DNA of 64,000 nucleotides, from positions 186,001 through 250,000 of the forward strand of contig CAXXGM010000007.1 in the NCBI GenBank assembly GCA_963677325.2, given 5' to 3'. Origin of the DNA: G963677325 sp963677325 (lineage in GTDB: Bacteria > Bacteroidota > Bacteroidia > Bacteroidales > Prolixibacteraceae). The notes beneath the pieces were generated by a model. That model made no database searches. It worked only from the letters and a program-made list of their open reading frames with translations, and was not told where the DNA came from. Position numbers and translations under genes: made by a program. Shown one piece after another: positions 1 through 8,568 of this stretch; position 1 is the first letter of the stretch, and each line of letters opens with the position of its first letter.

Positions 1-1076
1 TATGGGGACATGAAAACAAGATCTATGCATCCTATAAATTCTTTCTTTATACCCAGGCCAGCGGTCTGATCATGTTTATCGCTATTCTGATCCTTTACAT
101 CATTCATGGAAGAAATACCGGGACCTACACCTTTGATTACAATCAGCTGTTGGGAACAGTCATGCCTGTTACTACTTCCATGTTTTTGATGCTCGGGTTT
201 CTGGCTGCCTTTCTGGTCAAACTTCCGGTCGTTCCCCTGCACAACTGGTTACCGGATGCTCACTCAGAAGCGCCTACGGCCGGAAGTCTTATTCTGGCCG
301 GGCTCCTTCTGAAAACAGGTGCTTATGGAATAATCCGTTTTGCGGTTCCGTTTTTTCCTTCAGCTTCGGCAATCTTCGCCCCCGTGGGAATGATTTTAGG
401 AGTAATCGGTATTCTGTACGGTGCACAGCTGGCCTTTTCTCAAACGGATTTAAAGAGGCTGATTGCCTATACCAGTGTGAGTCATATGGGGTTTGTAATT
501 TTGGGAATCTATGCTTTTAATGAAATGGCCTATCAGGGTGTCGTGATGCAGATTCTGGCCCATGGGATAAGTACCGGAGCTTTGTTTGTTATTGCCGGAC
601 AATTGATTGAGAGAGTTCATCACCGGGATATTGAACGAATGGGAGGGTTCTGGACTCCCATGCCGGTGATGGGAGGTTTTGCAATGCTGTTTTGCATGGC
701 TTCCCTTGGACTCCCCGGATTGGGAAATTTCATTGCCGAATTCCTTGTTTTATCCGGAACATTCAAAGCAAGTATTTTAATGACATGTCTGGCAAGTATA
801 GGCCTCGTCTTTGCAACCGTCTATTCATTGCGAATCATGCAAAAGATCTATTTTGGAAGGGTAAACACCCTGAGAAAAATGCCTGACCTGGGAATGAGAG
901 AAAAATTCATTGCAGTGGCACTGATCATCGCAATTGTTTTTCTTGGATTATTTCCCCAGCCGGTTATTGAAACAGCCAAACCTGTGTTCAATAAAACATT
1001 GAAGATAAATAAAGGGAACGTTCAACTCCCGTTATTTAAGAGTATTCAACAGTTTGTAATGGGTACTGATGATTGA
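1..1076 (+). CDS. nuoM: NADH-quinone oxidoreductase subunit M, 5' truncated by window edge
   Basis: Proton-pumping membrane subunit of respiratory complex I. The frame is open from base 3, before the first internal ATG at 72, and encodes the expected NuoM sequence WGHENKIYASYKFFLYT, so the gene begins outside the window. The visible part has the antiporter-like core: a lysine-rich loop VKLPVVPLHNWLPDAHSEAP followed by many membrane segments, including the FSQTDLKRLIAYTSVSHMG motif with its conserved lysine. It lies 47 bases upstream of nuoN in the same direction, the usual end of a nuo operon. Identity is firm; the true start cannot be seen. Confidence 0.96.
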   Translation, partial: WGHENKIYASYKFFLYTQASGLIMFIAILILYIIHGRNTGTYTFDYNQLLGTVMPVTTSMFLMLGFLAAFLVKLPVVPLHNWLPDAHSEAPTAGSLILAGLLLKTGAYGIIRFAVPFFPSASAIFAPVGMILGVIGILYGAQLAFSQTDLKRLIAYTSVSHMGFVILGIYAFNEMAYQGVVMQILAHGISTGALFVIAGQLIERVHHRDIERMGGFWTPMPVMGGFAMLFCMASLGLPGLGNFIAEFLVLSGTFKASILMTCLASIGLVFATVYSLRIMQKIYFGRVNTLRKMPDLGMREKFIAVALIIAIVFLGLFPQPVIETAKPVFNKTLKINKGNVQLPLFKSIQQFVMGTDD

Positions 1077-1123
1077 GATGAAAGATATAAATTTAGAGAA
1101 AGAAAAGAAATAATACAAGCCTT

Positions 1124-2545
1124 ATGACTGCTTCAGATTATCTATGCCTGATGCCATTGATTATTATTGCCGGTGCTCCTGTGATCATGATGCTCGCGCT
1201 CTCGGTGGCAAGAAGGTATCTTGTTATTTATATTTTCTCTATCCTGGCATTGGGAGCTGCTTTTTTGTCCTTGGTATGGATGAATCCACTGCTTCCTCAT
1301 CCGGTGGGAATGGTCTTCATATTTGACGGATTCTCTACCTTCTTCCTTGGGACGATCATATTGGCAAGTCTTTTTATCATGATCCTTTCTCACAGTTACA
1401 ACAAGGTTCAGCCTGACCGGGAAGAATATTTACTCATCATTTTTACCGCTTCTCTGGGTGCCTCAATTCTGGTTGTTGCCAATCACTTTATCTCCTTCTT
1501 TGTCGGACTGGAAACTTTAAGTGTTTCCCTTTTTATCCTCATCGCCTTCCGAAGGATCAGGGATTATTCTATAGAGGCCAGTGTGAAATACCTCGTGCTT
1601 GCTTCTGTTTCTTCTGCTTTTCTGCTCTTTGGAATGGCATTAATCTATGCGGCAACCGGGACCATGAATTTCCAGGAAATCGGAATGGCTATTGTTTCTG
1701 CCGGATCTTTCCCCATGATCATCGCAATGGGATTTGGAATGATGATCGTGGGGATGGGTTTTAAACTGGCCCTGGTTCCATTTCATATGTGGACTCCCGA
1801 TGTCTACCAGGGAGCGCCGGCACCTGTCACTGCTTTTATAGCTTCTGTTTCAAAGGCCGCGATGCTGGCGGTACTCATACGTTTTTTCTTTGCCATCCGG
1901 GGCTTTCAGAACTTTGCCATTTTTGCCATTATTTCAACCTTGGCAATCCTGACCATGTTTATCGGGAATTTCTTGGCAATCCGTGAAAACAACGTCAAGC
2001 GGATTCTTGCCTACTCCTCCATTGCCAATTTAGGTTATCTGATGATTGCCCCTCTGACCGGAACAAACGAGGGCGTTAATTCAGCCATCTTCTACATCAT
2101 TTCCTACGTCTTTACCACGCTGGGGGCCTTCGGTATCGTTTCCCTTCTTTCGGAAAGCGCTCATGATTCCGATCAGCTGGAAAGTTACAGAGGTCTTTTC
2201 TGGCGGCGTCCATGGCTGGCAAGTGTTTTTTCTCTCACTTTACTCTCTCTGGCGGGAATTCCCCTTACATCCGGTTTCATCGGAAAATTCTACATTGCAC
2301 TGGCGGGTTTGGGATCCAATCTTTTAGCTTTGGTTATCGTCCTGATCATTAATAGTGTAATCGGGTTGTATTATTATTTAAGGATCATTGTGACCTTATT
2401 CTCCACTGGCGGTGAACAGAAATTTCCTGCAGTTTCATTCTCCGGGCATTTCATTCTCAGCCTGGTAGTCATCATGATCCTCTGGCTCGGTCTCTTTCCC
2501 GGTTGGCTGGTGAATATGATTTCGCAATATTCTCTATTGAAATAA
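1124..2545 (+). CDS. nuoN: NADH-quinone oxidoreductase subunit N
   Basis: Complex I membrane subunit homologous to NuoL and NuoM. The protein is 473 residues, normal for the family, almost entirely hydrophobic (about 14 membrane helices). It carries the family motif GFKLALVPFHMWTPDVYQGA around residues 210-230 and the lysine-containing VKRILAYSSIANLGY near residue 290. The ATG start lies 47 bases after nuoM stops. It is the last nuo gene here; the following 130 bases hold only AT-rich sequence with CCTACTTT-type direct repeats and no obvious terminator. Confidence 0.96.
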   Translation: MTASDYLCLMPLIIIAGAPVIMMLALSVARRYLVIYIFSILALGAAFLSLVWMNPLLPHPVGMVFIFDGFSTFFLGTIILASLFIMILSHSYNKVQPDREEYLLIIFTASLGASILVVANHFISFFVGLETLSVSLFILIAFRRIRDYSIEASVKYLVLASVSSAFLLFGMALIYAATGTMNFQEIGMAIVSAGSFPMIIAMGFGMMIVGMGFKLALVPFHMWTPDVYQGAPAPVTAFIASVSKAAMLAVLIRFFFAIRGFQNFAIFAIISTLAILTMFIGNFLAIRENNVKRILAYSSIANLGYLMIAPLTGTNEGVNSAIFYIISYVFTTLGAFGIVSLLSESAHDSDQLESYRGLFWRRPWLASVFSLTLLSLAGIPLTSGFIGKFYIALAGLGSNLLALVIVLIINSVIGLYYYLRIIVTLFSTGGEQKFPAVSFSGHFILSLVVIMILWLGLFPGWLVNMISQYSLLK

Positions 2546-2681
2546 GAGTGGAGTAATATATAATAATCTGATAATCAAATGTAAATAAATGGTTATAGCT
2601 TTTTTATTGATCATATTATTTCCCTACTTTCCTACTTCCTACTTTCTTGTTTTGAATGATCCTTTTGCCTTGATGGATTGA

Positions 2682-3029
2682 TTAAGTTCGGCTCCATCGG
2701 CTAAAAAGAAACCGGAGAAGCACCCTGTCGGCAAAAAAAACAAAATTCAGAATGACCGCAGCAAATATTACCGCGTACTTATTTTCAGCAATGAAGTTCA
2801 ATGAATGTATCAGAATATTTTTGTCAATAAAATAGTAGATAATCGTTACCGTTATAAGGAGCAAAATGAAAACGGCGATAAGGTGAAAATATTCCTGAAC
2901 ATTGGTTTTCCATTCTTCACGACGTGAAACAAGAACGGTTACTTTTTTTGCAAAATCAGACGGCAGACAGAACTCAGGATTCATGCTTAATGATTTTTCT
3001 ATCATTTGTTCCAGTTCCTCATTTTTCAT
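2682..3029 (-). CDS. Small two-helix membrane protein, probable anti-sigma partner
   Basis: Protein of 115 residues with a soluble N-terminus (about residues 1-45) and two hydrophobic segments (about 48-68 and 83-103). It starts 11 bases inside the end of the upstream sigma factor gene, so the two are translationally coupled. This architecture and position are typical of a membrane anti-sigma factor that holds the ECF sigma factor inactive, but no zinc-binding HxxxCxxC motif is present, so the role is inferred from context only. Confidence 0.7.
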   Translation of the reverse strand: MKNEELEQMIEKSLSMNPEFCLPSDFAKKVTVLVSRREEWKTNVQEYFHLIAVFILLLITVTIIYYFIDKNILIHSLNFIAENKYAVIFAAVILNFVFFADRVLLRFLFSRWSRT

Positions 3030-3606
3030 AATTGATCTCCTTCACATATTTTAAACTGTTATCATCGTTTACAAATTTAAGCCTTTCCTTCAACAGCTCT
3101 TTTGCCCTGAACAGATAGTTTTTAACTGTTCCCTCGGGCATCCCTGTAATCGTCTCGATTTCATTGTATGAAAACTCTTCCAGGTGAAAAAGTGTCAGTA
3201 CGGTACGGTACTGGAGCGGCAATGCCTCAATTTGTTCACGAATGTACCGGTACAAATCAGCCTTTTCGTATTCATCGGACCTGAATTCAATGATTTTTTC
3301 ATATACGGCTTTGTCTTCAGGATAGACCTTGTCTTCATTCTTATGCTTTTTCAGATAGTTAATGCTTGTGTTGTATGCGATAGTAGCAATCCATGTAGAT
3401 AGTTTGCATTCGTTCCGGTACTTTTTTAAATTCTGGTATACTTTTAAAAAGACATCCTGGCAAATATCTTCTAAATCTTCCTGGCATTGAATGATCCGTC
3501 CCGAAATATGGAGCACAAGTCTCTGATAACGATTTACCAAAAACGTAAATGCATTCCTGTTTCCTCCCAATATCTGATTTACTAATTCAGCATCATTCAT
3601 ATGCAT
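3019..3606 (-). CDS. ECF-type RNA polymerase sigma factor
   Basis: Sigma-70 family, extracytoplasmic function type. Region 2 is visible (QDVFLKVYQNLKKYRNECKL, then LSTWIATIAYNTSINYLKKH) and region 4 follows (LPLQYRTVLTLFHLEEFSY, then NEIETITGMPEGTVKNYLFRAK), with no sigma 1.1 or 3 domain. The open frame extends to 3639 but the internal methionines at 3606 or 3600 give the standard N-terminus (MHMNDAELVNQILGG), so 3606 is preferred. The next gene overlaps its end. The divergent gene begins about 130 bases away, so regulatory sites probably lie in 3607-3735. Confidence 0.93.
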   Translation of the reverse strand: MHMNDAELVNQILGGNRNAFTFLVNRYQRLVLHISGRIIQCQEDLEDICQDVFLKVYQNLKKYRNECKLSTWIATIAYNTSINYLKKHKNEDKVYPEDKAVYEKIIEFRSDEYEKADLYRYIREQIEALPLQYRTVLTLFHLEEFSYNEIETITGMPEGTVKNYLFRAKELLKERLKFVNDDNSLKYVKEINYEK

Positions 3607-3735
3607 GGTTAGACAATAGCCAGGGGTCAAATGTTGCACAAAGTACTGAGATTATTTATTAAAAAAAAAGAGCTTTCGCTGCAACATTTCGCAAACGGAT
3701 GTTGTCTCATTAACAAAACATTAAAAACTCAAGCT

Positions 3736-4104
3736 ATGGTTGAAGTATTTATAGTCTCGATTGTCTTCTACGCGATTTTTATGGTATTAAAAAATTTCAC
3801 TGATTTTTCTCTCAAAAGAATGGTTATTAAATCCGGGCATCTCGATAATGCCGGGATTTTAGATCAGAAGATCTCCCCGGCAAATGTCGAAAACAAGTAT
3901 CCTTCATTGAAATGGGGGTTAATTGCTTTTTTTGCCGGGTTAGGTTTCATTATTATTGATCAGATGAGTCCGGGCATCACAAATTTGCACGATCAGCGGA
4001 GTTTTATGGAGAACAGTGTATTGCCTGCCGGGATCGAACTGGTCTCTATCTCATTTGGTTTTATCATTTATTTCCTGATTGTGAATTTTTCTAAAAAGAA
4101 ATGA
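3736..4104 (+). CDS. Small membrane protein, DUF6249-like arrangement
   Basis: About 122 residues from the ATG at 3736 (the frame is open from 3631, but the extra N-terminus is unlike a membrane protein start). An N-terminal helix (VEVFIVSIVFYAIFMVL), a charged stretch of about 40 residues, then two hydrophobic segments near residues 60-75 and 100-117. Small proteins of this shape are often found beside ECF sigma operons in Bacteroidota, and this one is divergent from such a sigma gene. Function unknown; the family comparison is from memory. A strong terminator follows. Confidence 0.7.
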   Translation: MVEVFIVSIVFYAIFMVLKNFTDFSLKRMVIKSGHLDNAGILDQKISPANVENKYPSLKWGLIAFFAGLGFIIIDQMSPGITNLHDQRSFMENSVLPAGIELVSISFGFIIYFLIVNFSKKK

Positions 4105-4135
4105 ATCCGTGATTTGGCTTAACGGGTGATTCGGT

Positions 4136-4166
4136 ATCCCCATCGTTCCAACGATGGGGATTTTTT
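4136..4166 (+). terminator. Rho-independent terminator
   Basis: Perfect 12-bp stem ATCCCCATCGTT / AACGATGGGGAT with a CC loop, followed immediately by six T residues. It lies 31 bases after the stop of the small membrane protein gene and would end that transcript. Confidence 0.9.
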
Positions 4167-4306
4167 ATCAATGTCCTTGCGCATTTTGCCACTTTTGCAA
4201 TGTTTACCCTTTGCTGTTTAACTTTTATGCAAAGTCAATAATCGTCTGCTTTGCGGATTTCTTCACCCATTCTTCACCCATTACGTATTTCCGCCTGAGG
4301 ATGGTT

Positions 4307-5125
4307 TTAACCTAAGTAACCGCACCCTCTTGCGTATATCTTTTGGGGATTCCAGGATACATTCTTGTTAAAAAACAATCTTGGAGCTCTTAAATACTGA
4401 TATAATCCAAGCAAATTGAATAAATCAATTCCTGCCGTATTGGTCTCGGGAATACATACCGGCGAATGGTCCAGTGATAATCTGAATTTCAATAGCTCAG
4501 TGCCTGCAATTTCCGAATCCGCTACGATGAGCCCCTTGCCAAAATCAGGCAAATAGTATCCCTCTATCTGGTCGGACTGGAATTTGAATCCAGTCTTCAG
4601 GTCATGGGTTAATAATTTAACCCTTCTCTCTCCGGTTGCGCGATAATCAAGCTCAAAAATCTTATCGTAATCAGAGCGAATGATAGGGTAAATGTGCTTG
4701 CTTAAAGAATCAATTTTAAGGTCTTGATCTGATCTGAAAAACAAATAACTGGAATCATATTGAAATCCGATCTTTCGATAAACAGGCAACCCTAATTCCG
4801 TGGCAAATAAAAGGATTGTATCGATCCCTTTCATTTTTGAGAATTCAATCAGGTGGTTGGTTATTGCATTTCCAATCCCCGTATTTCGATGGCTTTCCCT
4901 GACAATAATATTCCCAAGCCAGGTGGCATTATCATTTATGGAAGCAAGCCCTGTCCCGACGATTTCCTCGTTTATTGTGGCCACAAACGGATAAAAATAA
5001 TCCCGGTCGTAATGCTGATGATACACCTTTCCCAAATCTGAATTCCATTCGGGTGGCGTAAGTTCTTTAATTATTGGAATTTCATCCTTTCTTACTTTTC
5101 TTATTTCAAGTGTTTTGCCTTGCAT
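4307..5125 (-). CDS. GNAT family N-acetyltransferase with C-terminal acetyltransferase-18-like domain
   Basis: About 272 residues from the methionine at 5125 (MQGKTLEIRKVRKDEIP). The longer frame to 5251 adds a non-homologous N-terminus translated from a short repeat. The N-terminal GNAT fold shows the acetyl-CoA binding pattern IIVRESHRNTGIGNAITNHL (R-x-x-G-I/G-x-A) around residues 68-90 and GLPVYRKIGFQYDSSYLFF after it. The second half ends in YARGCGYLG, as in two-domain YitI-type acetyltransferases. Substrate unknown. It stands alone between low-complexity intergenic stretches. Confidence 0.85.
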   Translation of the reverse strand: MQGKTLEIRKVRKDEIPIIKELTPPEWNSDLGKVYHQHYDRDYFYPFVATINEEIVGTGLASINDNATWLGNIIVRESHRNTGIGNAITNHLIEFSKMKGIDTILLFATELGLPVYRKIGFQYDSSYLFFRSDQDLKIDSLSKHIYPIIRSDYDKIFELDYRATGERRVKLLTHDLKTGFKFQSDQIEGYYLPDFGKGLIVADSEIAGTELLKFRLSLDHSPVCIPETNTAGIDLFNLLGLYQYLRAPRLFFNKNVSWNPQKIYARGCGYLG

Positions 5126-5423
5126 CAGGTAATTTTTTTCAGTTTCTTTTCTTAATCCTAACCTGGTCATTATTGGGTGAAAACCCGGCGTTTTGGTGCC
5201 TTGGTGGCAATCAAATAATAAAGAAATAGCCGCCAGGCTGCTAAGGCACAAAGTTTCACCAAATATAGTTGTCCGTTGATTGTTGTCAAACTATTTTCCA
5301 CTCCATTTTCATTTCATTCGTTGTTATTGCATTTCCCCTAAGGAAAACCGTGTTGTCTGCAAGTTCACATTCCGTTACAACCTTTATTACAGGTCAGGCC
5401 GCTTCCATGCCACTAATAAATCA

Positions 5424-6095
5424 TCACCAAATACATGGAATAAGCTTGTATCGGGTTTTCTCAGAATATTCAGGATAACCATTCAATTCATTTTTTAAAG
5501 TTCTGTCTTCCAGATAGGTTCTTGTTATTAACCGAATAATCGACACTCCTACAGGTATCAGGCTCCAAAGCGAACCAAAGAGTAATGGAAATCCTGCTGA
5601 TTGAATAATCGACCCCAGGTAGGCGGGATGTCTGACAAACCGGTATAACCCCGTCTCACAAACAACATGTTCTCTGTCAGTTTGAATCCGGACTGTGCTT
5701 GAAAAGAATTTATTTTGCTTTTGAGCGATCAGAAACAGGAGTTGTCCTGTAACAGTCAGTATGATTCCTGACAGATACAGGCTCCGGTGAAAATCCGGAG
5801 ACCAGTGAAAACGCCCGGAATCGAGTCCCGCAATGATATACATTGATATTGTCGCGAGGAAAGACAATCCCAATATGGTCTTATCCCATTTCTTGGCGCC
5901 TTCTCCCGGCTTTGAACGTTCGTTCAGCAATTGAGCGTCTATCTGTAAAACCGTGTAATTTAATGAAAACATGATAAGACCAATGGCCACGTAAATTAAT
6001 CCTTGCCAGTAATTAATTGTGCCGGCGCTTACAAACAGGATTGCAAAAAACACAAGTGTGCCAATAATGTGTTTAATCATATAATTTGCTTTCAT
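5424..6095 (-). CDS. Isoprenylcysteine carboxyl methyltransferase-like membrane protein
   Basis: About 223 residues from the methionine at 6095; the upstream extension to 6188 is soluble and unlike the family. Five to six membrane helices, then the conserved C-terminal motif of the ICMT/PEMT/NnrU-like group: CETGLYRFVRHPAYLGSII (RHPxY) and RTYLEDRTLKNELNGYPEYSEKTRYKLIP (E-x10-15 Y-x-x-Y). These residues bind S-adenosylmethionine in the family. Bacterial members are of uncertain substrate. The 298 bases between this gene and the acetyltransferase start hold only a GTGCCTT/AAGGCAC hairpin-like repeat. Confidence 0.88.
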   Translation of the reverse strand: MKANYMIKHIIGTLVFFAILFVSAGTINYWQGLIYVAIGLIMFSLNYTVLQIDAQLLNERSKPGEGAKKWDKTILGLSFLATISMYIIAGLDSGRFHWSPDFHRSLYLSGIILTVTGQLLFLIAQKQNKFFSSTVRIQTDREHVVCETGLYRFVRHPAYLGSIIQSAGFPLLFGSLWSLIPVGVSIIRLITRTYLEDRTLKNELNGYPEYSEKTRYKLIPCIW

Positions 6096-6197
6096 GCTTT
6101 TGTGTTTTAATTTTTCACCAATGTCTGTTTTCGGTCTCATTGCATAATGGCCGGCGTTTGATCCTACGCATAAAGCGCAGAAAATCATTTAAATCCT

Positions 6198-6695
6198 TCA
6201 GTCCTGTCTTCTGATTGCATAAACCAGTTCATCCAACAGTTCACCGTTTTTGATCAAATTCTTTTCGAATCTGGCTTCAAGTGTAAAGCCTGCCTTTTCG
6301 AGAACGCGATGCGAAGCATAATTTGTTTCAAAAGGCGTGGCAAAAATCCGGTTTATATCAAATTTATCAAACGACAGTTTTACAATTTCGCCGATGGCCC
6401 GGGTCATAATTCCAAGTCCCCAATAATCTTCACTTAACCAGTATCCGAGTTCTGCATTTTTTCTCCTGTAGTCCTTTTGCGGACTAATCCCGGTCCCCCC
6501 GGCCGCTTCTCCGTTAATTTCAATAGCTCTGTAAAGAATGGTCTCATCGTTTGATGCGAATTCAAGAAAGGATCTCCATTTGTTTTTGTTACCGGGAAAT
6601 CCATCGGACATGAATTTTGTGATATTTGGATTATTGGCGTGTTTCCACACACTATCCAGATCATTCATGTTCCAGGGCCTGAGTTTGAATTCCAT
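6198..6695 (-). CDS. GNAT acetyltransferase, RimJ/RimL type
   Basis: 165 residues, full length for the family. Starts MEFKLRPWNMNDLDSVWKHA and contains the RimJ-like core ELGYWLSEDYWGLGIMTRAI (residues about 81-100), with the G-x-G/A acetyl-CoA loop, and NIRFATPFETNYAS-type strand followed by SHRVLEKAGFTLEARFEKNL. Likely acetylates a small amine or protein N-terminus. It stands 103 bases upstream of the methyltransferase-like gene in the same direction. Substrate cannot be predicted. Confidence 0.92.
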   Translation of the reverse strand: MEFKLRPWNMNDLDSVWKHANNPNITKFMSDGFPGNKNKWRSFLEFASNDETILYRAIEINGEAAGGTGISPQKDYRRKNAELGYWLSEDYWGLGIMTRAIGEIVKLSFDKFDINRIFATPFETNYASHRVLEKAGFTLEARFEKNLIKNGELLDELVYAIRRQD

Positions 6696-6852
6696 TTAGG
6701 TATCAATTAAAAATAGAATCTGATATAATCTGACCTGTTTGCAGCAATCTTTAGATTCAATTTCATCATACAAAATGTGATGCCATTTCAAGTGATTTAT
6801 ATTTTAGATAAACAAGACCGCTTGCTTTGCAGCTAAAACGCCGGGTGATGTT

Positions 6853-7155
6853 TTAGAATTTGATTGAAAGTTCTATATGTCCACCCAGACCAATTTCAAC
6901 TATTTTTTGTAGTGTTGAGAAACGAACTTCTTTAATGTTGTTTTCAATCTTCGAAATATAACCTTTGTTTGTCCCGCATTTCTTTGCAAGTTCTTCTTGT
7001 GTCAGCCCTTTTTCAAGTCTGGCTTGTTGAAGAAGAAAGCCAAGTTTGAAAGCCTCATATCCTTTTTCAAATTTATCTCGTTTAACAGTTCCCTTTTCTC
7101 CGTATTGTTCGTCCACAAACTGATCGAGAGATTTTAAATTACTTTTCTGTTTCAT
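6853..7155 (-). CDS. XRE-family helix-turn-helix antitoxin (HigA-like)
   Basis: 100 residues with a clean Cro/C1 helix-turn-helix at about residues 37-90 (LLQQARLEKGLTQEELAKKC, then GTNKGYISKIENN). The gene overlaps the 3' end of the upstream toxin remnant by 17 bases, the normal toxin-first order of HigBA/Gp49-type modules. Antitoxins of this kind bind both toxin and their own promoter. Because the toxin has lost its N-terminal half, this antitoxin may now have no target. Family assignment is firm; function in this cell is inferred. Confidence 0.88.
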   Translation of the reverse strand: MKQKSNLKSLDQFVDEQYGEKGTVKRDKFEKGYEAFKLGFLLQQARLEKGLTQEELAKKCGTNKGYISKIENNIKEVRFSTLQKIVEIGLGGHIELSIKF

Positions 7156-7357
7156 ATTCTATTTTAATTTTCAGTGCTTTCGTAATTTCGGACTTTGGCG
7201 TCTTTGTGGTCTTCTTTTGAAAACCGTTTGCTAATACAATTAGTTTCCCTCCGTCAAAGAAGCAAAATATCCGATAAATATCACTTCCGACTTGAACCCT
7301 AAATATAATGCGTCGCGTATCGGTCTTCAATTGTTTTATCTCCCGATTTACTAAACC
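7139..7357 (-). pseudogene. HigB/Gp49-type (RelE superfamily) toxin, N-terminal half missing
   Basis: The frame is open only from 7357 and encodes about 70 residues. The readable part IIFRVQVGSDIYRIFCFFD, then NGFQKKTTKTPKSEITKALK, is the C-terminal half of the phage-derived Gp49-like/HigB toxin family, normally about 110 residues. No Met start exists; only a TTG at 7330. The missing half is occupied by the end of the next gene (7299-7649). The C-terminal catalytic strand is present but the fold is probably incomplete. It overlaps the antitoxin, so the module was once functional. Confidence 0.75.
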
Positions 7358-7649
7358 TTAATGAGCGCTTTGGCCCTTTCCCAAATTTATTATATGCAGT
7401 CCAGGAGCTTTTTAAATCCAACTCGAGTGAGTATTTTCTGATCAATTTATTTATCAAAGTCAGTTTGCTTAAATTTATTCCGCATACTTTCTCTAAATAA
7501 TCAACTCTTCCAAATCGCCAGTCCTCGTAGTCTTTTTTTGTCAGGTAGTCAAGTTGTAAAAGCAGATCCACGGCGCAGACATATCCTTTCTCGTGATGAT
7601 TTAAATGAACAAGTCTTTTTACCTCCTTTTCTAAATCAATGTTATTCAT
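7299..7649 (-). CDS. Conserved hypothetical protein
   Basis: 116 residues with no signal or membrane segment. Distinct motifs are YEDWRFGRVDYLEKVCGINL (residues about 42-61), SSWTAYNKFGKGPKRSLRFS and a C-terminal ATHY. I recognise this as a widespread conserved protein seen beside UPF0158 and toxin genes, but know no function. It overlaps the upstream UPF0158 gene by 4 bases and the toxin remnant by about 60 bases, so it belongs to this operon. Confidence 0.75.
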   Translation of the reverse strand: MNNIDLEKEVKRLVHLNHHEKGYVCAVDLLLQLDYLTKKDYEDWRFGRVDYLEKVCGINLSKLTLINKLIRKYSLELDLKSSWTAYNKFGKGPKRSLRFSKSGDKTIEDRYATHYI

Positions 7650-8077
7650 TTAAATTTTTTCTTGTTTAACTTTATCTGGTCTTTAACCCACTCGATATAA
7701 CGCATTTTTTTGAAATCAAACCATTGCTGCCGGTATTCCCCGGAATTATCAACCTGCCATTTAAAGTTGCTAAAAGGTTTTGACTTGTTTAACGCGTATA
7801 TCAATCTGTTCTGCAGCTTTTGGTTGTCAACACTCTCGGCAAAATCAACCATTATTTTGAATGATTCATGAGATTCAAATCCTTCAAATTCAAAATAATC
7901 ATCCCAGTTTTCATCAATCTCCCTGGATTCTTCTTCCCAGGGTTCCTCATCTGCTCCAATCCAACTATTAAAATTGAGTAAAGTTTTGATTTCACCGGTC
8001 TTAAGGTTGTAAAAACATCTCAGTCCGCAGTCGAGGTTTTCGGCAATTTCTTCAATTTGTTTTTCAGTAAGTTCCAT
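7646..8077 (-). CDS. UPF0158 family protein
   Basis: About 143 residues from the methionine at 8077 (MELTEKQIEEIAENLDCGLRC). Very acidic centre (EEPWEEESREIDENWDDYFE), then KIMVDFAESVDNQKLQNRL and the aromatic C-terminal signature FSNFKWQVDN...WFDFKKMRYIEWVKDQI typical of UPF0158. The family is of unknown function. First gene of a four-gene run with conserved hypothetical, toxin remnant and antitoxin; stop and start overlap by 4 bases with the next gene. Confidence 0.85.
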   Translation of the reverse strand: MELTEKQIEEIAENLDCGLRCFYNLKTGEIKTLLNFNSWIGADEEPWEEESREIDENWDDYFEFEGFESHESFKIMVDFAESVDNQKLQNRLIYALNKSKPFSNFKWQVDNSGEYRQQWFDFKKMRYIEWVKDQIKLNKKKFK

Positions 8078-8266
8078 ATTACAAGATGTTTTAGAAGCTT
8101 GCAAGCAATGGTTAGCGGTATGAAAAGAAGGCGCATTTTAGAGTTCTCCAGTCTCAAGTTTACCGGACTAATGATAAAATTTTACCATTCAAATATATCA
8201 TTTTCCGCGCACTGTTCTATGGCCGTTTGTTAGGTTTCTATTCAACTTTTGTAATCACGCAGAAAG

Positions 8267-8294
8267 GTAGAGACGCACGGCCGTGCGTCTCTAC
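8267..8294. repeat. REP palindrome, GAGACGCACGG family
   Basis: A perfect 28-bp palindrome with half-site GTAGAGACGCACGG. A shorter 20-bp version of the same palindrome lies at 19631-19650. It resembles the GTAGAGAC-initiated REP elements around the transposase gene at 38.5-39.6 kb, so all may be mobilised by the same enzyme. It is the only structure I see in the 8105-8568 gap; a small open frame at 8403-8612 there looks spurious. Confidence 0.85.
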
Positions 8295-8568
8295 AAAGAT
8301 CACGAAATTGACTTGCAATTACAGTTTACTCCCAAAATATTGATCCCTTTAGAAAAAATGTTTGTCAAAAAAAGAGATGAAATAATTATAATTAATTAGA
8401 TATCAATATATTAATAATGGTTTCTGTGATGTAATAATATTTATAAATAACAAATACATTATGCCGCTAAAATCTCTCGACCACTCCTGTTTGTAAAACC
8501 GCCCAAGCTGCTGATGGCGTTTAAATATGTTCTGAAGAGCAAGGAAGCTTGCTGTTGTGCTTAGATTT

